From Rhizobium sp. SSA_523 (lineage in GTDB: Bacteria; Pseudomonadota; Alphaproteobacteria; Rhizobiales; Rhizobiaceae), in the NCBI RefSeq assembly GCF_030435705.1, contig NZ_CP129382.1, positions 1,302,001-1,366,000 of the forward strand: a stretch of 64,000 nucleotides of DNA, in the 5' to 3' direction. Below are positions 36,204 through 47,693 of this stretch, in pieces (position 1 is the stretch's first letter; every line of letters begins with the position of its first letter). The position numbers were made by a program, and so were the translations under genes. The notes beneath the pieces were generated by a model that was given only the letters and a program-made list of their open reading frames with translations, was not told the DNA's origin and searched no databases.

Positions 36204-38150
36204 ATGAAAACGGATAGCAGCTCCCCCTTCCACATCCTGATCCTGCTGCTGGGGGCTGTGGCCGTGGCGGCATGCATCGTCTTCTGGGGCGAGATGAACA
36301 GTCGTGCAACCTATCTCGCCTCCATCAATCAGAGTCTGGACCAGGCCTCCGTCGCCCTTGGCCAGAACATCAGCGACAGCATCGACTTGGCGGATCTGGC
36401 GCTGCTCGGCATCGAGGCCCGGCTGGGCGACCTGTCCGATCCTGCGGCCGTACGCGCTGCCCTTGCGCTGATCTTCAGCCGCTACTCCCGCAACGAGAAT
36501 GATCTGCGCAATCTGCATGTCATCAGCGCGGATGGCCATCTGATCGCCACCACTGTCCAGGATGCCGATATGGGCGCACGCTTCGCCGATCGCGGCTACT
36601 TCCGCCATCACGCCAGCGATCCCTCGGATACGCTGTATCTCGGAGCGCCGATCGTCAGCCGGGTAAGCGGCGAGCAGATCGTCACGGTCACCCGTCGGCT
36701 GAACGCACCGGACGGGCGGTTTACCGGCGTTCTGGTCGCCCATCTGTCCATCCAACGCTTCAACCTCTTTCTCGAGCGCTATCTGCGCAGCTTCGGCGAT
36801 GCCGACGCCCTGTTCGTCCGTCACGACGGCACGGTTCTCGGAAGCACCTCCGCCTTTGTCTCGATGATCGGGAAAACGATGCCGCCCGACACCCTGAAAA
36901 GCCTGACGGCCCATGCCGACAGGCAGGAGGGCGAAGCGGAGCCGATCACATGGCCGATGGACGGCATCCAGCGCCAGACCGCGGTCTTCATGTCGGACAG
37001 GCCGGCATTTTCTATCATCATCGGCTCGCCGAGAGCGGGAATCCTGGCGCAATGGATGCGGCTCGCCAGCCCCAGATGGCTTGCCAGCGTCGGCCTGCTC
37101 GTGGCCGGCATTCTTCTCAGCATCCGCTGGTACAGGCAGGCGCGCCTGCATCATGACAGCCGCAAGATGCTCTTGATGCGCGATCAGGAATTGCAGCATC
37201 TGGCCAATGCCTCAGGCGATCTCATTGAACGCCTCAGCCTCGACGGGGTCCGCGAATATGTCTCCGCCGCCTCGACGCAGATCCTCGGCCGCCCGCCGGA
37301 GCAACTGATCGGCACGCGCATCTTCGACGATCTTCCGCCGGAGGACCGGGGCGGCGCGATCGAGAAATTCGAAGCCTTCCTGAAGGAGCGCACAACACGG
37401 CGGATCACCGTCCGCTACATCGATCCCGGTGGCCGGCAGGCCTGGCTGGAAACGCTGCTGAGCCCTGTGGAGGCGCAGGGCGAGCTGACCGGCATCGTCG
37501 CCGTCACGCGCGACGTGACGCGTCACAAGCTGCATCAGGACAGGCTGGACGAGCTTGCCAATACCGATACGTTGACGGGCCTGGCCAACCGCCGCGCCTT
37601 CAACCGCGAGCTGGAACAGCGCCTGGACATTGCCCGTGCCAGCGGGCGTCCCTTGTCTCTGCTGGTCACGGACGTCGACCGCTTCAAGCGCTTCAACGAT
37701 GCCTATGGCCATGCCAATGGCGACGAGGCACTGCGCCAGGTGGCCGGCGCCATTCGCGATGCCGTGCGCAGCAGCGATCTCGTGGCGCGTTTCGGCGGCG
37801 AGGAATTTGCCGTGATCCTGGACAATGCCGCTCCCGAAATCGCCGCGATGGTGGCCGACAAGATCCGACTTCACGTCGCCGATCTGCGGCTGACCCATGA
37901 GCGCAACCTGCCCTGGGGTCATCTGACGATCAGCATCGGCACCGCTTCGCTCTGGCCGCCGCATCTGCCGGACGATGCATCCGAAGGGGCAAAGGCCCTG
38001 TTCGAAGCCGCCGACCGGGCGCTCTACCGCGCCAAACGCGGTGGCCGCAACCGCTGCGTCTCGTCCGACAGCCCCTTGAGCGGCCCGCTCGACCAGGCGC
38101 CCCTCGGGGCAAAGCTTGGCGGATCGCGGGGTGCCTCCCTGGTCCGATGA
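36204..38150 (+). CDS. Diguanylate cyclase with periplasmic sensor and PAS domain
   Basis: About 648 residues: N-terminal helix (FHILILLLGAVAVAACIVFW), a dCACHE-like periplasmic sensor domain (about 35-285), second helix (LASVGLLVAGILLSIRWY), PAS domain (LANASGDLIERLSLDG onward) and GGDEF domain with GGEEF. Here the inhibitory I-site is intact (RSSD five residues before GGEEF), unlike the other two GGDEF proteins in the window. A TTG at 36174 is also in frame; I prefer the ATG at 36204, though GAAGG is only two bases before it. Confidence 0.88.
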   Translation: MKTDSSSPFHILILLLGAVAVAACIVFWGEMNSRATYLASINQSLDQASVALGQNISDSIDLADLALLGIEARLGDLSDPAAVRAALALIFSRYSRNENDLRNLHVISADGHLIATTVQDADMGARFADRGYFRHHASDPSDTLYLGAPIVSRVSGEQIVTVTRRLNAPDGRFTGVLVAHLSIQRFNLFLERYLRSFGDADALFVRHDGTVLGSTSAFVSMIGKTMPPDTLKSLTAHADRQEGEAEPITWPMDGIQRQTAVFMSDRPAFSIIIGSPRAGILAQWMRLASPRWLASVGLLVAGILLSIRWYRQARLHHDSRKMLLMRDQELQHLANASGDLIERLSLDGVREYVSAASTQILGRPPEQLIGTRIFDDLPPEDRGGAIEKFEAFLKERTTRRITVRYIDPGGRQAWLETLLSPVEAQGELTGIVAVTRDVTRHKLHQDRLDELANTDTLTGLANRRAFNRELEQRLDIARASGRPLSLLVTDVDRFKRFNDAYGHANGDEALRQVAGAIRDAVRSSDLVARFGGEEFAVILDNAAPEIAAMVADKIRLHVADLRLTHERNLPWGHLTISIGTASLWPPHLPDDASEGAKALFEAADRALYRAKRGGRNRCVSSDSPLSGPLDQAPLGAKLGGSRGASLVR

Positions 38151-38341
38151 CGGCGATCAACCTCCGTCCTTTTTTCCTTTGACTTTAACGGCTGCCAGCG
38201 CCTCGGAGCTTTCGCTGCGTCTCCGGGAACTTTATGCGCTTTCGCTGGTTGCCTGCCATTGAGGCAGATGCCGGCGTGCCCGACGCGTCAGCGCCACAGG
38301 CGCAAGCAAGCCGTCTGTCCTCGTATCAGGGAGAGACCACG

Positions 38342-38563
38342 ATGCTCGACGCCCCATGGAAAAGACCTGTCCGCGCCGCAGGGCGTGCCATTCGCACGCC
38401 TCTGGAAGCCATTCATTTCATGGATCACGGTTGGCCGCAGAAGAAGAGCCTGCTCTTTGCGCAGGCGCATGAGACCTGCCTTGCCGCGCTTGACGGACGC
38501 GACAGCGCCGATCATGCCCGCCTGCTGTTTGCCGAAGCGGTCGATGAAGCGCAGCTGCACTGA
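38342..38563 (+). CDS. DUF982 family small protein
   Basis: 73 residues: IRTPLEAIHFMDHGWPQKKS and a helix ending ARLLFAEAVDEAQLH match the Rhizobiales-restricted DUF982 pattern (conserved WP after about 25 residues, then a C-terminal helix). GGAGAG lies upstream of the ATG at 38342. Function unknown. A GC-rich hairpin follows directly (38571-38590). Confidence 0.75.
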   Translation: MLDAPWKRPVRAAGRAIRTPLEAIHFMDHGWPQKKSLLFAQAHETCLAALDGRDSADHARLLFAEAVDEAQLH

Positions 38564-38570
38564 GCTTTGA

Positions 38571-38590
38571 GCCGGACGCTCCGGCCCCTT
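38571..38590 (+). terminator. Weak terminator hairpin after DUF982 gene
   Basis: GCCGGA and TCCGGC pair around a three-base loop, followed by CCCTTTCC. The T-run is short, so termination may be partial and the glgE operon may also be reached from this promoter. Confidence 0.4.
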
Positions 38591-38726
38591 TCCCCGGCCG
38601 GCCGCGCCATAACGGTCCTCTCCTGCACGCTTTGCCGGGAACCTGCCCTGCGCCTTGGCGTTAGACCTTCCAGATCGAAACAGGCCAGATCCACCGAGGC
38701 CAGATCCAACCAGGAGGGACCGCCCG

Positions 38727-41700
38727 ATGAACCTCGCCGACCGCGTGGCGACTGATACGCAACCTTCCACACCGTCCACAGCTTCCACACAAGCCCCTCG
38801 TCTCTATTACGTCCACCCCCTGATGATGACCGACCCCGCCGGATGGGAAAACCTCTTCCGGCATGCGGCAAGTCTCGGCTTCGATACGGTGCTCACCGCA
38901 CCGCTGAGCAGGCGGATGACGGGAGCAAGCCTATTCGTTGCGCAGGACCTCGATCGCCTGGACCCGGCCTATGGGCTGGGTGACGATCTGGCCGGCGGAC
39001 TGCAGCAGCTCTGCGACCTGGCACGCCAGCACAAGCTCCGCCTGATGCTGGACCTGGTCATCGATCGGGTCGGGGAAGACACTGAGACGACGGCGCATGC
39101 CCTTGCCGATCCCCGCGTTTCGCCCCAGGATGCCTTCAGCCGGCGTCTGTCGCAGGCGGAGGCGGAGAACTACCGGACGCATCTCGATGCCTGGTCACTG
39201 CGCATCAAGACCATGGTCCGCGCCGGCATTGCGGGCTTTCGCTGCCTTGGCCTAGACCGCACCGCGGATGACGCCTGGCGCGGCCTCGTTGAGGCGGCCC
39301 GGGCAGAAAATCCAAGCGTAAGCTTTCTTGCCTGGACGCCCGGCACCGCCTTCGAGCGCCGCCGCGCCCTGCCCGACCTCGGCTTTGACGGCTGCTTCTC
39401 CTCGCTTGCCTGGTGGGATCTGCAGTCGCGCTGGTTTGTCGAGGAATATGATATTCAGCGTCGCTTCGACCGGCAGATCACCTTTCCGGAGGCGCCTTTC
39501 GCCCGCCGTGTGGCGCATGGCATGGACAGCACGGAAATCCGCCTTCGGCGTGCCGAGCAGGCATTGAAGCTCTCGGCGCTTGTCGGGCAAGGCTTGATGG
39601 TGCCGATGGGCTTTGAATATGGCGCCACCGCCCCGCTCGATCCCATGCACGGCTTTCCCGATGGCCTTCGCGGCCTGGCGGATCGCGGCACTTATGATCT
39701 GTCGTCGATGATCCGGCAGATCAATGAGGAGCTTGCCAGGCCGTCGGCTGCGACATTCGCCCGCCGGCCGCTGCAACTGATCTCCAGCACGCAGAATTCA
39801 ACGCTCGCGCTCCTGCAGACCGATAGCGAAGATGCGCGCAATGCCAGCCGCGTGCGGCTTGTGGTCGTCAACCGTGACCTGCGGCGCACCGCGCCGGCGC
39901 CTCTGAATGCGCTGCGCGAGGCGGCATCCGCCTTCCTGCCTCTGACGCCGGCGGACGCGGCACAATCGGAGGACGAGGCTGTCGATCTCGCTTTGCGCCT
40001 GCAGCCCGCGGAAGTGCTTCTTCTGAAAGGCAAGAGCTCGCCGGCCATCGAAAATGCCGTGCCGGCCATCGATGTGATGGAAGCGGCGGCCAGCCCCCGG
40101 CTTGCCATCGAAGCCATCGAGCCGAGCGTTGATGAAGGCCGGTTCCCCGTCAAGCGCGTGGTGGGTGACACGGTTGTGGTCGAGGCCGATATTTTCGGTG
40201 ACGGACACGATCCGATTTCCGCCGCCCTCTTCTGGCGCGCCGCCGACGAGGACGCCTGGACGGAAGTGCCGATGCGGCTGGTGGAAAATGATCGGTGGCG
40301 GGCTGAATTCACCCCGCGCCGGATGGGTCGCCATGAATATGCCGTGGAGACCTGGCGCAACCCCTTCCAGATCTTCCGCTACGAATTCGGCAAGAAGCAC
40401 GAGGCGCGCCTCGACCTGACGCTGGAAATCCAGGAAGGCATGGCGCTGATCCGCGACGCCCTCGATCATGCCGAGACAAAGACCGCCGGGGCAATCAGAG
40501 AGCGGCTCGCGCGGCTGGAACAGGCTGCGGACCAGGAGAAGATCTCCCTGCTGCTGGCAAACGACACCTTCGACCTGATGGCCAAGGCGGATCGCCGGCC
40601 GCACCGGGTGCGCTCCGCTGCCATGCCGCTTGACGCCGAACGGCGCGAAGCGGCCTTTGCCAGCTGGTATCAGATCTTTCCCCGCTCGCAGAGCGGCGAT
40701 CCCAATCGCCATGGCACTTTCGACGATGTCATCCGCCGCCTGCCGGCCATCCGCGACATGGGTTTCGATGTCCTGTATTTCCCGCCCATCCACCCGATCG
40801 GCAAGACCAATCGCAAGGGCCGCAACAACAGCCTTCAGGCCGGCCCCAATGATCCGGGAAGCCCCTATGGGATCGGCTCGGAGGCCGGCGGCCATGACGC
40901 GATCCATCCGGAGCTCGGCACCTTCGAGGATTTCCGGCGCCTGATCGCTGCGGCGCAGGATCACGGCCTGGAAATCGCCCTCGACCTTGCCATCCAGGCC
41001 TCGCCCGATCACCCCTGGCTGAAGGATCATCCCGGCTGGTTCGACTGGCGGCCGGACGGCACGGTGCGCTACGCCGAAAATCCGCCGAAGAAATACGAGG
41101 ATATCGTCAATGTCGATTTCTACGCCCGCGACGCTGTTCCGGGTCTGTGGATCGAGTTGCGCAACGTGGTGCAGAAATGGGTCGACCAGGGCGTCAAGCT
41201 GTTCCGCGTCGACAATCCGCATACCAAGCCCTTCCCCTTCTGGGAGTGGCTGATCGCCGATATCCGCAACCGGCATCCCGAAGTCGTCTTCCTCTCGGAA
41301 GCCTTCACGCGGCCCAAGGTCATGTATCGCCTGGCCAAGGTCGGCTTCTCGCAATCCTACACCTATTTCACCTGGCGCAATACCAAGTGGGAGCTGGAAA
41401 CCTACATGCGCGAGATCACGACGGAAGCGCCGAAGGAATTCTTCCGGCCGCACTTCTTCGTCAACACCCACGACATCAATCCGGACTTCCTGCAGAACGC
41501 GCCGCGCTCGGCCTATCTCATCCGCGCGGCCCTGGCAGCCACCCTGTCCGGCCTGTGGGGCGTCTATAACGGCTTCGAGCTTTGCGAGGGCCGGCCCGAT
41601 GCGAAGCGCAAGGAATATGCGGATTCGGAAAAGTACGAGATCCGCGCTTGGGACTACGATCGTCCGGGCAATATCAAGGCGGAAATCGCCATGCTGAACC

Positions 41701-42014
41701 GCATCCGGCGTGACAATCCGGCCTTGCATTCGCATCTCGGCCTGCGCCCGCTGATCGCCTTTAACGACAACATCATGTTCTTCGAAAAGGCCAGTCCCGG
41801 CCGCGAGAACGTCCTTCTGATCGGCGTCAGCCTCGACCCGCACAATGCGCAGGAAGCGGATGTCGAGATCCCGCTTTGGTCATGGAACCTCCCGGACAAT
41901 GGCGCGCTTACCATGGAGGATCTGGTCACGGGCTCAAGCTTCGTGGCGACGGGGAAATGGCAGAGGCTCCGCCTGGAGCCGCACCAGCCCTTCTCCCTGT
42001 GGCGCGTACGGTAA
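38727..42014 (+). CDS. glgE: Maltosyltransferase GlgE with long N-terminal extension
   Basis: Alpha-1,4-glucan:maltose-1-phosphate maltosyltransferase, GH13_3. The recognisable GlgE core begins near residue 458 (RLAIEAIEPSVDEGRFPVKR) with the DUF3416 beta domain, followed by the catalytic barrel: YFPPIHPIGKTNRKG, nucleophile Asp829 (FRVDNPHTK) and general acid Glu858 (FLSEAFTRP). The first ~450 residues are additional and look like a degenerate GH13 barrel (YVHPLMMTDPAGWENLF, MLDLVIDRVGEDT), without obvious catalytic acids. AGGAGG lies nine bases before the ATG at 38727. First gene of the glgE-treS/mak-glgB operon. Confidence 0.93.
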   Translation: MNLADRVATDTQPSTPSTASTQAPRLYYVHPLMMTDPAGWENLFRHAASLGFDTVLTAPLSRRMTGASLFVAQDLDRLDPAYGLGDDLAGGLQQLCDLARQHKLRLMLDLVIDRVGEDTETTAHALADPRVSPQDAFSRRLSQAEAENYRTHLDAWSLRIKTMVRAGIAGFRCLGLDRTADDAWRGLVEAARAENPSVSFLAWTPGTAFERRRALPDLGFDGCFSSLAWWDLQSRWFVEEYDIQRRFDRQITFPEAPFARRVAHGMDSTEIRLRRAEQALKLSALVGQGLMVPMGFEYGATAPLDPMHGFPDGLRGLADRGTYDLSSMIRQINEELARPSAATFARRPLQLISSTQNSTLALLQTDSEDARNASRVRLVVVNRDLRRTAPAPLNALREAASAFLPLTPADAAQSEDEAVDLALRLQPAEVLLLKGKSSPAIENAVPAIDVMEAAASPRLAIEAIEPSVDEGRFPVKRVVGDTVVVEADIFGDGHDPISAALFWRAADEDAWTEVPMRLVENDRWRAEFTPRRMGRHEYAVETWRNPFQIFRYEFGKKHEARLDLTLEIQEGMALIRDALDHAETKTAGAIRERLARLEQAADQEKISLLLANDTFDLMAKADRRPHRVRSAAMPLDAERREAAFASWYQIFPRSQSGDPNRHGTFDDVIRRLPAIRDMGFDVLYFPPIHPIGKTNRKGRNNSLQAGPNDPGSPYGIGSEAGGHDAIHPELGTFEDFRRLIAAAQDHGLEIALDLAIQASPDHPWLKDHPGWFDWRPDGTVRYAENPPKKYEDIVNVDFYARDAVPGLWIELRNVVQKWVDQGVKLFRVDNPHTKPFPFWEWLIADIRNRHPEVVFLSEAFTRPKVMYRLAKVGFSQSYTYFTWRNTKWELETYMREITTEAPKEFFRPHFFVNTHDINPDFLQNAPRSAYLIRAALAATLSGLWGVYNGFELCEGRPDAKRKEYADSEKYEIRAWDYDRPGNIKAEIAMLNRIRRDNPALHSHLGLRPLIAFNDNIMFFEKASPGRENVLLIGVSLDPHNAQEADVEIPLWSWNLPDNGALTMEDLVTGSSFVATGKWQRLRLEPHQPFSLWRVR

Positions 42015-42029
42015 TTGGAGGTAGATTTG

Positions 42030-45000
42030 ATGGATATGACGCAAGGCCAACAGGTGCAGAGCGATCCCAATTTGCTCTGGTACAAGGATTCCATCATTTA
42101 CCAGCTGCATGTGAAATCCTTCTATGACAGCAATGGTGACGGCATTGGCGATTTCGCCGGACTGACGGAGAAGATCGACCACATCGCGTCGCTCGGTGCG
42201 ACAGCCATCTGGCTTTTGCCCTTCTTCCCCTCGCCGCGCCGGGACGATGGTTACGATATTGCCGATTACGGCAATGTCAGCCCGGACTACGGGACGATGG
42301 AGGATTTCCGTGCCTTCGTCGATGCCGCGCATCAGCGCAATATCCAGGTGATCATCGAGCTGGTGATCAACCACACGTCCGACGAGCATCCCTGGTTCCA
42401 GCGCGCCCGCAATGCGCCGCCCGGGTCGCCGGAGCGGGATTTCTACGTCTGGTCGGACACCGATCAGAAATTTCCCGAAACGCGCATCATCTTCCTCGAC
42501 ACGGAGAAATCCAACTGGACCTGGGATCCGGTGGCGGGCGCCTATTACTGGCATCGCTTCTATTCACACCAGCCCGACCTGAATTTCGACAATCCTCAGG
42601 TGCTGGAAGAATTGCTGACGGTCATGCGCTTCTGGCTGGAGACGGGCATAGACGGCTTTCGTCTTGATGCCATTCCCTATCTCGTCGAGCGTGAAGGCAC
42701 GATCAACGAAAACCTTCCGGAAACGCACGACATCCTGCGCAAGATCCGCGCTGCACTGGATGCCACCCATCCCGGCAAGATGCTGCTGGCCGAGGCCAAT
42801 CAGTGGCCGGAAGATACGCGCGAATATTTCGGCAATGGCGACGAATGCCATATGGCCTTCCACTTCCCGCTGATGCCCCGAATGTACATGGCCATTGCCA
42901 AGGAAGACCGTTTTCCCATCACCGACATCATGCGCCAGACGCCGGAAATTCCGGAGAATTGCCAATGGGCGATCTTCCTGCGCAATCACGACGAGTTGAC
43001 CCTCGAAATGGTGACGGATGAAGAGCGCGATTACCTGTGGAACATCTACGCCGCCGATCGGCGCGCCCGCATCAATCTCGGCATCCGCCGCCGCCTGGCG
43101 CCTCTGATGGAGCGGGATCGCCGACGGGTCGAGCTGATGAACGGCCTGCTTCTCTCCATGCCCGGAACGCCTGTGATCTATTACGGCGATGAAATCGGCA
43201 TGGGTGACAATATCTATCTCGGCGATCGCGACGGCGTGCGCACGCCCATGCAATGGTCGCCGGACCGCAATGGCGGCTTTTCCCGCGCCGATCCCGCGCG
43301 CCTGGTTCTGCCGCCGGTCATGGACCCGCTCTACGGCTATGAAGCCCTGAATGTCGAAGCGCAAAGCGCTGACGCGCATTCCCTGCTGAACTGGACCCGC
43401 CGCATGCTGGCCCTGCGGGGACGCCACCCGGCCTTTGGTCGCGGTTCGCTGCGCTTCCTGACACCCGGCAACCGCAAGATCCTCGCTTATCTACGCGAGC
43501 ATGAGGGCGAGACACTGCTCTGCGTCGCAAATCTGTCGCGGCTGCCGCAGGCGGTGGAGCTGGACCTTTCCGAGTTCGAAGGACGAGTCCCGATCGAGCT
43601 CACCGGCATGTCGCCCTTCCCGCCGATCGGACAGCTGACCTATCTCCTGACGCTGCCGCCCTTTTCCTTCTACTGGTTCCAGCTGGTGGCGGAATCAGAC
43701 GGACCCGCCTGGCGCACCGAACCGCCGGAGCAGATGGCCGACCTGACCACACTTGTGGTGCGCCGCGACCTGACCGAACTCGTCGACGAAGGCCGGCTTT
43801 CGGACATGCTCTCCCGCGACGTGCTGCCGGCCTATCTCGGAAAGCGCCGCTGGTTCGGCTCCAAGGGCGAGACGCTGAAAAGTGCGCGCCTGGTGGCGGC
43901 AACGCCGATGGGCTTTACCCACAACATCATGCTTTGCGAACTCGAAGCCGAGCTGGAGGGCCATACCGAGACCTATCTGCTGCCGCTGACCCCCGTATGG
44001 GACGAGCAGCAGCCCTCGGCCCTGGCGCAGCAATTGGCGCTGGCACGCATCCGGCAGGGTCGTCGCGTCGGCTATCTCACCGATGGCTTTGCCGTCGAGG
44101 CCCTGGCGCGCGGCGTCATCCGCGGATTGTGCGAGCGCTCGGTGATTTCCGGCCGCGCTGGCACGCTGGAATATCTCGGTAGCGAACAGCTCGACTGCAT
44201 GACGCTGAGCGAGGATATGACGGTGCGCTGGCTTTCGGCCGAGCAATCCAACAGCTCGCTCATCGTCGGCGACATGGCCATGGTGAAGCTGATCCGGCAC
44301 ATCTTCCCGGGAATCCATCCCGAAGTGGAAATGACGCGCTATCTCACCAAGGTCGGTTACAAGAACACCGCGCCGCTGCTCGGCGAGGTGGCACGGACGG
44401 CACCGGACGGCTCGCGCTTCACCTTGATCCTCGTTCAGGGGGCGATCCGCAACCAGGGTGATGCCTGGAACTGGATGCTGACCAACCTGCGCCGGGCGCT
44501 GGATGATATTGGCCTGACACAGGCGGGCGAAGATGCGATCGAGGACATGCTGCATCCCCTGCTCGCCATGTCCGCAACCATCGGCACCCGGCTTGGCGAA
44601 TTGCATGCCGCACTGGCGCAGGAGACCGATGACGAGGATTTCCGTCCGCTTCCGGCCAAACCCGAAAATGTCGAATTCTGGCGGGTAAGTGCCGTCGGCC
44701 AGATCGAAAAGGCGCTTGCCATTCTCGAGAACGCCAAAGCGGAACTGGAGCCGCAGACGGCGGCAGTGGTGGATCGGCTCCTGTCGCGCCGCGACCAGTT
44801 GCTGGCGCTTGCCGCCGATCTGGCCAAGGCTGCCGAAGGCTCCCTGATGATCCGCAACCACGGCGATTTCCACCTGGGCCAGGTGCTGGTCGCCGAAGCG
44901 GATGCGTATATCATCGACTTCGAGGGCGAGCCGGCGCGCGATCTGTCCGAACGCCGGGCCAAGACCATTCCCCTGCGTGACGTCGCAGGCCTTCTCAGAT

Positions 45001-45320
45001 CGCTGAGCTATCTTGCCGCCACGGCAGATCTGGAGACCGAAGCCGTCAACGATACCGAGAACCCGGACCGCGAGGCCCTGGTGCGCGGCTTCATCGAAAG
45101 GGCGGAACAGGCCTTCTTGGATGCCTATTTCGCCGCCAGCGAGGCATCGGCGGCACTTGCCACCGATCCCGAGAAGCGCCAGCGGATGCTCGACCTCTAC
45201 CTGCTCGAAAAGGCAGCCTATGAAATTGGCTACGAAGCCCGCAACCGGCCGAAATGGCTGCCGATCCCGCTGAGCGGCTTTGCCGCGATCGTGGACAGGC
45301 TGACGGAGAAGAACTCATGA
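42030..45320 (+). CDS. treS: Trehalose synthase-maltokinase fusion (TreS-Mak)
   Basis: About 1096 residues joining two steps: residues 1-550 TreS (GH13), interconverting trehalose and maltose, with Asp213 (FRLDAIPYL), Glu255 ([11 protein letters not shown]) and [10 protein letters not shown]; residues about 560-1096 maltokinase (Pep2/Mak), making maltose-1-phosphate from ATP, with the kinase motif [10 protein letters not shown] (Asp946) and [10 protein letters not shown]. The junction is near [16 protein letters not shown] lies eight bases before the ATG at 42030, and the gene starts 15 bases after the glgE stop. The product feeds GlgE. Confidence 0.95.
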   Translation: MDMTQGQQVQSDPNLLWYKDSIIYQLHVKSFYDSNGDGIGDFAGLTEKIDHIASLGATAIWLLPFFPSPRRDDGYDIADYGNVSPDYGTMEDFRAFVDAAHQRNIQVIIELVINHTSDEHPWFQRARNAPPGSPERDFYVWSDTDQKFPETRIIFLDTEKSNWTWDPVAGAYYWHRFYSHQPDLNFDNPQVLEELLTVMRFWLETGIDGFRLDAIPYLVEREGTINENLPETHDILRKIRAALDATHPGKMLLAEANQWPEDTREYFGNGDECHMAFHFPLMPRMYMAIAKEDRFPITDIMRQTPEIPENCQWAIFLRNHDELTLEMVTDEERDYLWNIYAADRRARINLGIRRRLAPLMERDRRRVELMNGLLLSMPGTPVIYYGDEIGMGDNIYLGDRDGVRTPMQWSPDRNGGFSRADPARLVLPPVMDPLYGYEALNVEAQSADAHSLLNWTRRMLALRGRHPAFGRGSLRFLTPGNRKILAYLREHEGETLLCVANLSRLPQAVELDLSEFEGRVPIELTGMSPFPPIGQLTYLLTLPPFSFYWFQLVAESDGPAWRTEPPEQMADLTTLVVRRDLTELVDEGRLSDMLSRDVLPAYLGKRRWFGSKGETLKSARLVAATPMGFTHNIMLCELEAELEGHTETYLLPLTPVWDEQQPSALAQQLALARIRQGRRVGYLTDGFAVEALARGVIRGLCERSVISGRAGTLEYLGSEQLDCMTLSEDMTVRWLSAEQSNSSLIVGDMAMVKLIRHIFPGIHPEVEMTRYLTKVGYKNTAPLLGEVARTAPDGSRFTLILVQGAIRNQGDAWNWMLTNLRRALDDIGLTQAGEDAIEDMLHPLLAMSATIGTRLGELHAALAQETDDEDFRPLPAKPENVEFWRVSAVGQIEKALAILENAKAELEPQTAAVVDRLLSRRDQLLALAADLAKAAEGSLMIRNHGDFHLGQVLVAEADAYIIDFEGEPARDLSERRAKTIPLRDVAGLLRSLSYLAATADLETEAVNDTENPDREALVRGFIERAEQAFLDAYFAASEASAALATDPEKRQRMLDLYLLEKAAYEIGYEARNRPKWLPIPLSGFAAIVDRLTEKNS

Positions 45321-47524
45321 ATTTGGAACGCTCTGAACTGATGACCGGGATCGATCGCCAAGCGCTCGATGCTCTGGTGGATGGCCGCCATGGCGACCCC
45401 TTCGCCATTCTGGGCCCGCATCCTGCCCAGGGCGCCACGATCATCCGCGCCTTTCTGCCGGGGGCAGAGGGCGTCGAGGTGCTGAGCCGTGATGGCGGCG
45501 GCGTCAAGGGCAAGATGCACACGATCCACCCCGCCGGCGTCTTTGCCGCGGCAGTGGATAGCGGCGGCAGCTATCTCTATCGCATCCGCTGGCCGGATGC
45601 GGTGCAGGAAACGGAAGATCCCTATTCCTTCGGCCTGCTGCTCGGCGATCTGGACCTGCACCTGATCGGCCAGGGAACGCATTACGATCTCGGACGCACG
45701 CTCGGCGCCCGCGCCATGGATGTCGATGGCGTGGCCGGCGTCCGCTTCGCCGTCTGGGCACCCAATGCGCGCCGCGTCTCCGTCGTCGGCGATTTCAATG
45801 CCTGGGACGGCCGCCGTCACCCGATGCGCCTTCGCCAGTCATCCGGCGTATGGGAATTGTTCGTGCCTCGGCTTGGCCCGGGCGATCGCTACAAATACGA
45901 AATTGTCGACGCGCATGGGCAGGTCCTGCCGCAAAAGGCCGACCCGGTGGCCCGGGCGAGCGAACCGGCCCCGGCCACGGCATCCATCGTCGCATCCAGC
46001 CAGCCCTTCCGCTGGACCGATGACGACTGGATGCGCAAGGCGCCCGAGCGGCGCTCCGGCGAGGGAGCGATCTCTGTCTACGAGGTCCATCTGGGCTCCT
46101 GGCTGCGGATCGCGGAAGAGAACAATCGCTCGCTTGACTGGGTGGAGCTCAGCCAGCGCTTGGTGCCCTATGCAAAGCGGCTCGGCTTCACGCATATCGA
46201 GCTTCTGCCGATCATGGAGCATCCCTTCGGCGGCTCCTGGGGCTATCAGCCGCTAGGCCTGTTCGCGCCGACCGGCCGCTACGGAACGCCGGAAGATTTC
46301 GCCTATTTCATCGATCGCTGCCATGCCAGCGGCATCGGCGTCATCCTCGACTGGGTTCCCGCCCATTTCCCGACCGATATCTGGGGCCTGGCCCGGTTCG
46401 ACGGAACGGCGCTCTACGAGCACGAAGATCCCCGCGAAGGATTCCACAAGGACTGGAACACGCTGATCTACAATCTCGGCCGCAACGAGGTGAAAGGTTT
46501 CCTCCTGGCCTCGGCACTGGAATGGCTGGAGCATTTCCACATCGACGCGCTGCGCGTCGATGCCGTTGCCTCCATGCTCTACCGCGACTATTCGAGAAAT
46601 GCCGGCGAATGGATACCCAACCAGTATGGCGGCCGCGAGAACCTGGAATCGGTCGAGTTCTTCAAACACCTGAACAGCATCATCCATGATCGCTGCGCGC
46701 ATGCTTTCACCGTGGCGGAGGAATCCACCGCCTGGCCGGGCGTCACCAAGCCTGTGGAACAGGGCGGCCTCGGCTTCGATTTTAAGTGGAACATGGGATG
46801 GATGCACGACACGCTCCACTACATGGAGAAGGAGCCGCTCTTCCGGCAATATCATCATGGCATGATGACCTTCGGCATGGTTTACGCCTATTCGGAGCGC
46901 TTCATGCTGCCGCTCAGCCATGACGAGGTGGTCCATGGCAAAGGCTCGCTGGTGGGCAAGATGCCGGGCGATCATTGGCAGAAAATGGCCAATCTGCGCG
47001 CCTATTTCGGTTTCATGTGGGCTCATCCCGGCAAGAAGCTGCTGTTCATGGGCGGCGAAATTGGCCAGATGAGCGAGTGGAATCACGACGCATCCCTGCA
47101 TTGGGACCTGCTCGACCGGCCTGACCATGCCGGGTTGCAGCGCCTGATCGGCGACCTGAACCGGCTCTACAGCACGGAGCCGGCGCTGCAATACGGCGAT
47201 CTGCACCCCGAGGGATTCGAATGGATCATCGGCGATGACGCGGCGAATTCGGTGTTCGGCATGCTCCGGAAATCAGAGGATAAGACCGGCCTCATCCTCG
47301 CCATCAGCAATCTGACACCGGTGCCCCGCCAGGCTTACCGCGTTGGCGTGCCCGTGGAAGGCCGCTGGCGCGAGATCCTGAATACCGACGCCGGCGTCTA
47401 TGGCGGCTCCAATCTCGGCAATGTGGAGGCCTGGAGCGAGCCGCAGGCCGCCCATGGCCACGGCCAGTCGCTGGTACTGACGCTTCCGCCGCTCTCCACC
47501 ATCTTCCTGAAATGGGAGAGCTGA
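45317..47524 (+). CDS. glgB: 1,4-alpha-glucan branching enzyme GlgB
   Basis: 735 residues. N-terminal domain ([11 protein letters not shown]), CBM48 domain ([20 protein letters not shown]), and a GH13 barrel with nucleophile Asp415 ([16 protein letters not shown]) and Glu468 ([12 protein letters not shown]). It adds alpha-1,6 branches to the linear glucan made by GlgE. The ATG overlaps the treS stop by four bases (ATGA), so the three genes form one translationally coupled operon. No glgC or glgA is present here. Confidence 0.96.
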   Translation: MNLERSELMTGIDRQALDALVDGRHGDPFAILGPHPAQGATIIRAFLPGAEGVEVLSRDGGGVKGKMHTIHPAGVFAAAVDSGGSYLYRIRWPDAVQETEDPYSFGLLLGDLDLHLIGQGTHYDLGRTLGARAMDVDGVAGVRFAVWAPNARRVSVVGDFNAWDGRRHPMRLRQSSGVWELFVPRLGPGDRYKYEIVDAHGQVLPQKADPVARASEPAPATASIVASSQPFRWTDDDWMRKAPERRSGEGAISVYEVHLGSWLRIAEENNRSLDWVELSQRLVPYAKRLGFTHIELLPIMEHPFGGSWGYQPLGLFAPTGRYGTPEDFAYFIDRCHASGIGVILDWVPAHFPTDIWGLARFDGTALYEHEDPREGFHKDWNTLIYNLGRNEVKGFLLASALEWLEHFHIDALRVDAVASMLYRDYSRNAGEWIPNQYGGRENLESVEFFKHLNSIIHDRCAHAFTVAEESTAWPGVTKPVEQGGLGFDFKWNMGWMHDTLHYMEKEPLFRQYHHGMMTFGMVYAYSERFMLPLSHDEVVHGKGSLVGKMPGDHWQKMANLRAYFGFMWAHPGKKLLFMGGEIGQMSEWNHDASLHWDLLDRPDHAGLQRLIGDLNRLYSTEPALQYGDLHPEGFEWIIGDDAANSVFGMLRKSEDKTGLILAISNLTPVPRQAYRVGVPVEGRWREILNTDAGVYGGSNLGNVEAWSEPQAAHGHGQSLVLTLPPLSTIFLKWES

Positions 47525-47693
47525 CGGAAGAGAGCGAACAGACAGAAAGGTCGGATCGGGGGCCAAGGCCTTCGATCCGCACCTGACGGGACAGTCCTGG
47601 ACACTGTTGACGGCTCGGACCTCTCATCCGGGCCGTTTGCACGTCACAAGGGCGCGCCCTTGCGCGCCTCCCAAGGCTGGCCGGCAAAGGCGC

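Noticed and set aside
39798..41843. 681-codon minus-strand frame inside glgE
   Set aside because: Antisense shadow; glgE has full catalytic motifs.
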